DNA from: GCA-003244245 sp963712995
GTDB taxonomy: Bacteria > Actinomycetota > Actinomycetes > Mycobacteriales > Pseudonocardiaceae
Direction of reading: 5' to 3'
Length of the DNA stretch: 64,000 nt
Assembly (NCBI GenBank): GCA_963712995.1
Contig: CAVQKH010000028.1
Coordinates: 1-64,000 of the forward strand
Under the pieces are notes generated by a model. The model did not search any database and was not told the DNA's origin. It worked only from the letters and a program-made list of their open reading frames with translations. The translations under genes and the position numbers were made by a program. This document shows, one piece after another, positions 60,365 to 64,000 of the stretch. The number at the start of each line of letters is the position of its first letter. Within the stretch, counting starts at the first letter, position 1.

Positions 60365-62596
60365 ATGGTGTCGACGGGTGCCGGTGGATCCGCGGCGCGG
60401 GAGTGGCGCGCCGCGAATGACCGGCTGCGCAATCTGAGAGCGGAGCAGGAACGAGAGATCGCCAGGAGCGGACGGTTCGCCGTCGCCGCAATGTCGGAAC
60501 CACTGACCGCCGCTGCCCTGGAGCCGCTGGAGAGCCGCGGGTGGCGGGTCCTGCACGATCGCCGCTGGCCAGGCTCGACGCGGGCGAACGTCGACCACAT
60601 CGCGGTCGGTCCCGGCGGAGTCGCCGTGATCGACTCCAAGCATTGGGCCGGCGCGATCAGCGTGGCCGCGGGACGCCTACAGTGCGATGAGGATGACCGC
60701 CAGGAGACAGTGGAGAGCCTGCTGGCCTTGACCGCCGCGGTGGAGGAGTTGCTCGCCGACCTCGGCTCACCGCCCGCTGAGCCGTGGGGGGCATTGATCC
60801 CACCGCCGGTGGGCCTGTCTCCCGTTCACGTGCTGCCCATCCTCGCGTTCACCGAGCATGATCGCAGCCACGTGCCCGCCCCGTCGATCGGACGAGTCCG
60901 GCTCACCACCGTGCGCCAGCTGCCCACCCTGCTCGGGTTCAGAACCAAGGTTCTGACAGCGAAGCAGGTGAGGATGATCGTCAAGCACCTGGAGCGGTTG
61001 ATGCCCGCTGCCGTCCCGGAACAGACAGCTGAGCAGGGCAGCGGCCCGGTGCGGGTCGGTGTTCCCGTCCGCCCGGCACCAGCCGATCCGTGGACAGACG
61101 AGGGATCAGAAGCGGAGCCCCCGGCATTGGTCGAGGCGTCCGACATCGTCGCCCAGCAACTCACTGACGCGGCGAGCAGACCGCTGGTGGAGTGGATGGG
61201 TTTCCTGCACCCCGCGCAAGGAGGGCTGGTCCGCCGATCCTTCTCCGGGCCGGCGCTGGTCCGTGGGCCCGCCGGAACGGGCAAGAGCGTGGTCATGTTG
61301 CACCGCGCGGCGTACCTGACAGAGACTCGGCGAGCGGACCGCGTGCTGGTCACCAGTTACCTGCGGACCCTGCCTGTGCAACAACGAGCCGTGTACGAGC
61401 GGATCTCACCACACACGGTCGACCAGGTGGACTTCCTCGGGGTGCACGAGGTGGCGGAGCGCCTGCTCACCGAAGCCGGAAACCACCCGTACCGGCACCA
61501 GGGCCGAATCGACGCCGCGTTCAACGCCGCGTGGGAGCAGGTCGGCCACCGCAGCGGACTAGCTGAACGTGAGTCGAAGTGGTATTGGCGTCAAGAGATC
61601 GACTCGGTGATCAAAGGGCGCGGCCTGGCGCACGTCACAGACTACGAGGCGCTGACCCGGGTCGGCCGCACGGTGCGGCTGGGTCATCGGCAACGCCATG
61701 CGGTGTGGCGGCTGTACGAGGCCTACACCCACGAGCTCGGGCGTCGCGGCACCTATGACCACAACGACCTGCTCACCGCCGCCGTCGATCTCCTCCAGCG
61801 CAACCCGCCGCCACCAGCGTGGGACGCGGTACTCGTCGATGAGGTCCAAGATCTGCCGCTGGTGGCGATGCGGCTCTGCGCTCTGCTCGCCGGTGACCGT
61901 CCGAACGCCCTGTTCCTGGTCGGCGACGGCCAGCAGGCGATCTACCCAGGTGGATTCACCCTGGCGGAGGCGGGCATCTCCGTCGCCGGCCGGTCGGTGG
62001 ACTTGCGCGTGAACTACCGCAACACCCGCCCGAGCTGGAACTCGGCCACTGCTCTCGTGGAGGACCACGACTTCCCGAACCTGGAGCCCGAGCTCGAATG
62101 TGGCCACCGCGACGTCGACATCGTCCGCGACGGGCCCCCGCCACAGACTCAGGCGGCCCCGGACCGCCGCCGCCTGGCGCTGCAACTCACCCTGGCCCTG
62201 CGCCGGGACGCCCGGGATGGTGTCCGCTGGGGAGAGATGGCGGTGCTGACCCCGACCCACCGCGACGCTCAGTACCTCCGCGACCAGCTACGACACCGCG
62301 ACATCCCGCTGCGCGACCTCCACACCTGGGACGGCCAACCCGACGACGCCGTCAAGCTCGGCACCGTGCACCGCGCCAAAGGACTGGACTTCGCCGCGGT
62401 CTACCTGCCGCAGCTTCGATCACCAGCGACACCGGCGGCAGTGGAGGCGGGTGGTGGCGAGCGTCAGCTGCTACGGCTACGCCAAGAGTTCGTCGCCCGC
62501 ACCCGGGCCAGAGATCGACTCTGGATCGGAACGGTCCGCCCGCCCTCCCGTCACCGTCGGGACGGAGCCAACCGGGAACGGGTCCTTGGTCCTTGA
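60365..62596 (+). CDS. NERD-domain UvrD-like helicase
   Basis: This is a 743-aa protein. Residues 60-110 are a NERD nuclease-related domain (V-D-H-I-A-V-G-P-G-G-V-A-V-I-D-S-K-H-W, where D...D-x-K is the expected catalytic set). The helicase part has Walker A G-P-A-G-T-G-K-S, Walker B V-L-V-D-E-V-Q-D-L, the Q-Q-A-I-Y site, motif V G-T-V-H-R-A-K-G-L-D-F and motif VI A-R-T-R-A-R-D-R-L-W. It should process DNA, perhaps as a defence or repair nuclease-helicase. It follows the XRE-DUF397 unit and lies beside mobile DNA. No partner gene is seen, so it seems a one-gene system. Confidence 0.88.
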   Translation: MVSTGAGGSAAREWRAANDRLRNLRAEQEREIARSGRFAVAAMSEPLTAAALEPLESRGWRVLHDRRWPGSTRANVDHIAVGPGGVAVIDSKHWAGAISVAAGRLQCDEDDRQETVESLLALTAAVEELLADLGSPPAEPWGALIPPPVGLSPVHVLPILAFTEHDRSHVPAPSIGRVRLTTVRQLPTLLGFRTKVLTAKQVRMIVKHLERLMPAAVPEQTAEQGSGPVRVGVPVRPAPADPWTDEGSEAEPPALVEASDIVAQQLTDAASRPLVEWMGFLHPAQGGLVRRSFSGPALVRGPAGTGKSVVMLHRAAYLTETRRADRVLVTSYLRTLPVQQRAVYERISPHTVDQVDFLGVHEVAERLLTEAGNHPYRHQGRIDAAFNAAWEQVGHRSGLAERESKWYWRQEIDSVIKGRGLAHVTDYEALTRVGRTVRLGHRQRHAVWRLYEAYTHELGRRGTYDHNDLLTAAVDLLQRNPPPPAWDAVLVDEVQDLPLVAMRLCALLAGDRPNALFLVGDGQQAIYPGGFTLAEAGISVAGRSVDLRVNYRNTRPSWNSATALVEDHDFPNLEPELECGHRDVDIVRDGPPPQTQAAPDRRRLALQLTLALRRDARDGVRWGEMAVLTPTHRDAQYLRDQLRHRDIPLRDLHTWDGQPDDAVKLGTVHRAKGLDFAAVYLPQLRSPATPAAVEAGGGERQLLRLRQEFVARTRARDRLWIGTVRPPSRHRRDGANRERVLGP

Positions 62597-62920
62597 GGAT
62601 TTCTCAGTGCCTGTTGGTAATGGTCACGCGGTTTGCTGATCTTGTTGTTGGGGTGCCGATGCTGCGGTGCGGGGGGTCTGCGTGCCGGTGGGTGGCTGGG
62701 TGTCGGGTGGATCTGTGCGGCGTCGGGGTGTGTGGTGAGCCGTGGGTCAGCGGCATCGCCGGTTGGGTGGGTGGACCGTCCATCGGGGGGAGGTGCCCGC
62801 GCCACAGCCCCTGGTTCAGGCATCGCAGCCTGGTCGAGTGTCTGGGTCACGAGGTGCTCGATCGGGTGAATCGGTTCTGGCGGTGGTGGGCGAGGGCCGG
62901 TTCTGTCAGGGGTCGAACAT
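62597..62920. other. 324-base gap before the 13E12 gene
   Basis: Frames on both strands lack coding character here. The minus strand has a Pro-rich frame from 62982, which looks like a shadow. The region probably carries the 13E12 promoter. No hairpin of note was seen. Confidence 0.45.
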
Positions 62921-64000
62921 ATGGTCGATCCCGTGGTGGCAGCGGTGGTGGCGGGCTCGGTGGTCTCCGATGAGGAGGCCACCGACGAGCTGCGCGCGGC
63001 GTGGGCTGCGGTGTCGGCCGGTTATGCCCGGTGCTGGGCGGCGATGGCCGAGGTTGCCCGGCGCACCACCACCGGGTGGGAGAGCGCCGAGATCGCCGCA
63101 GCGTTGACGTTCACTACCCGCCGGTCTGATTACGAGCTCACTTGCGCCCAGACCGTGATCGAGCACCTGCCTCGGGTGTACGCGGCGCTGGCGGCCGGTG
63201 AGCTGGATCATCACAAGGCCCGGGTGTTCACCGACTATCTGGCCGACCTCCCACCCGCCCAGGCCGAGCGGATCAGCGCCCGCATGGTCCCCCTGGCACC
63301 AGGCTGGACCACTGGGCAGCTGGCCGCCCGGCTGCTGCGGGAGGTCCAGGCCATCGACCCCGACTACACCCGCCGCAGCTACCAGCAGGCCGTCCGCGAA
63401 CGGGGCGTGCATGGCTATCTGGACCACACCGGCACCGCGGTGCTCTCCGGCGTCGGGCTGCCCGCTGATGAGGCCGCGGGCGCCGCGGCCCGGCTGGAGG
63501 CACTGGCCGATGACCTGCGCGCGGCCGGCTACCCCGCCACCCTCAACCAGACCCGCGCCGATCTGTTCCTGCGCCTGCTCGATGGCAGCCTCGACGGGCA
63601 GGCCCGCGAGCAGATCCTGGCCACCATGCTGCACCTGGGCCCCATCACCCCCGCCGACCACGACCCCAATACCCCATCCAGCGCAGCGCCCACCGGTCGC
63701 GAGCGCGACCGCCAACCCGCGCCCGCCGAGCAGTCCGCGCCGACCCAGCAGCCCCCGACCCAGCAGCCCCCGACCCAGCAGCCCGCGCCGACCCAGCAGC
63801 CCGACCAGCCTGAGTGGCCCGACCAGCCCGCACCCGCCGAGGCGCCTGTGCCAGCCGAGCGGCCCGAGCGGCCTGTGCCGGCCCAGCGGCCCGAGCAGTC
63901 CGGAGGCACCGGGCAACCCGGCACGAGCGGTCCCGGTGACACCGAGCCAGGCCACCAGCTCCGGTATGGCATCGAGGTGCGAGTGCGACTGTCCACTCTG
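62921..64000 (+). CDS. DUF222/13E12 protein, partial at the window end
   Basis: ATG 62921 opens a frame that runs through to the window end (360 codons). It is typical of DUF222 HNH-type 13E12 proteins: A-L-T-F-T-T-R-R-S-D-Y-E-L, then H-L-P-R-V-Y-A-A-L-A-A-G-E-L-D-H-H-K-A-R-V-F and D-L-F-L-R-L-L-D-G-S-L-D-G. A low-complexity Pro/Gln/Ala stretch (P-T-Q-Q-P repeats) lies around residues 270-330. The HNH motif would lie beyond the window. Many actinomycete genomes carry several copies, often with variable repeats. Confidence 0.85.
   Translation, partial: MVDPVVAAVVAGSVVSDEEATDELRAAWAAVSAGYARCWAAMAEVARRTTTGWESAEIAAALTFTTRRSDYELTCAQTVIEHLPRVYAALAAGELDHHKARVFTDYLADLPPAQAERISARMVPLAPGWTTGQLAARLLREVQAIDPDYTRRSYQQAVRERGVHGYLDHTGTAVLSGVGLPADEAAGAAARLEALADDLRAAGYPATLNQTRADLFLRLLDGSLDGQAREQILATMLHLGPITPADHDPNTPSSAAPTGRERDRQPAPAEQSAPTQQPPTQQPPTQQPAPTQQPDQPEWPDQPAPAEAPVPAERPERPVPAQRPEQSGGTGQPGTSGPGDTEPGHQLRYGIEVRVRLSTL

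Noticed and set aside
62551..62982. Pro-rich minus-strand frame before the 13E12 gene
   Set aside because: Overlaps the 13E12 start and lacks a ribosome site or conserved pattern.

Overview
The window is high-GC DNA with strong GC preference at third codon positions. It looks like an actinomycete chromosome, most likely from the Pseudonocardiaceae or a close relative. The support is an XRE/DUF5753 regulator followed by a DUF397 protein, a DUF6247 and RelE-like pair, a complete four-gene conservon (cvnA-D), a DUF222/13E12 protein, and a five-gene block matching the Mycobacterium Rv2597-Rv2601 order (DUF4178, DUF2617, DUF4247, DUF350, membrane SpeE-like). No rRNA, tRNA or CRISPR array was seen. 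All family names come from reading motifs by eye; no database search was run.

Layout. 1-3.1 kb: an FHA protein and a transmembrane Ser/Thr kinase on the minus strand. 3.1-7 kb: accessory DNA with a toxin-antitoxin-like pair, a 26-bp hairpin, a Gly-rich peptide with a leader-like N-terminus, and broken SMP-30, TAXI/response-regulator and MHS-type transporter genes. 7-13.9 kb: DedA, a secreted cupin, a repeat protein with a tail-fibre-like C-terminus, an acyl-CoA-dehydrogenase-fold enzyme, DUF3140, STAS and lipoproteins. 13.9-19.5 kb: TetR, a sigma factor, a 146-aa protein next to a DyP peroxidase, and an alpha/beta hydrolase cut by a transposase remnant. 19.5-30.2 kb: YihY/BrkB with DUF2252, STAS, a two-RCK membrane protein, a ClpC-like ATPase without its N domain, and a large HTH/NB-ARC/TPR protein.

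30.2-38.7 kb: a regulator fragment, very short reading frames beside an orphan RiPP-type methyltransferase, an APC permease, tiny basic proteins, a CopG plus PHB-depolymerase-like pair, an aldo/keto reductase, DUF6131, and an FAD monooxygenase with a His/Gly/Trp-rich N-terminal extension. 38.7-42.4 kb: the Rv2597-Rv2601-like operon. 42.4-47.1 kb: TetR divergent from an ABC1 kinase coupled to a frameshifted P450, then a frameshifted acyl-CoA dehydrogenase. 47-51.1 kb: an ISKra4 transposase joined to a broken regulator, SRPBCC, DUF456, and a scar of ABC-ATPase and P450 pieces. 51.1-55 kb: the conservon. 55-57 kb: a split YeeE/YedE pair. 57-59 kb: TA remnants and an IS21-like end. 59-64 kb: XRE plus DUF397, a NERD-helicase and a 13E12 protein running off the window.

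Working units. The conservon should link a membrane histidine-kinase-like sensor through roadblock and DUF742 proteins to a small GTPase. The SpeE block is a conserved membrane operon. The TetR/ABC1/P450 group shares a short divergent promoter. Decayed genes cluster at 5-7, 30, 44-51 and 56-58.5 kb, marking repeated insertion and deletion. The leads most worth following are the Gly-rich leader-like peptide (4.6 kb), the His/Trp-rich monooxygenase extension (37.3 kb), the short reading frames by the orphan methyltransferase (30.6 kb) and the paired DyP partner (15.6 kb).
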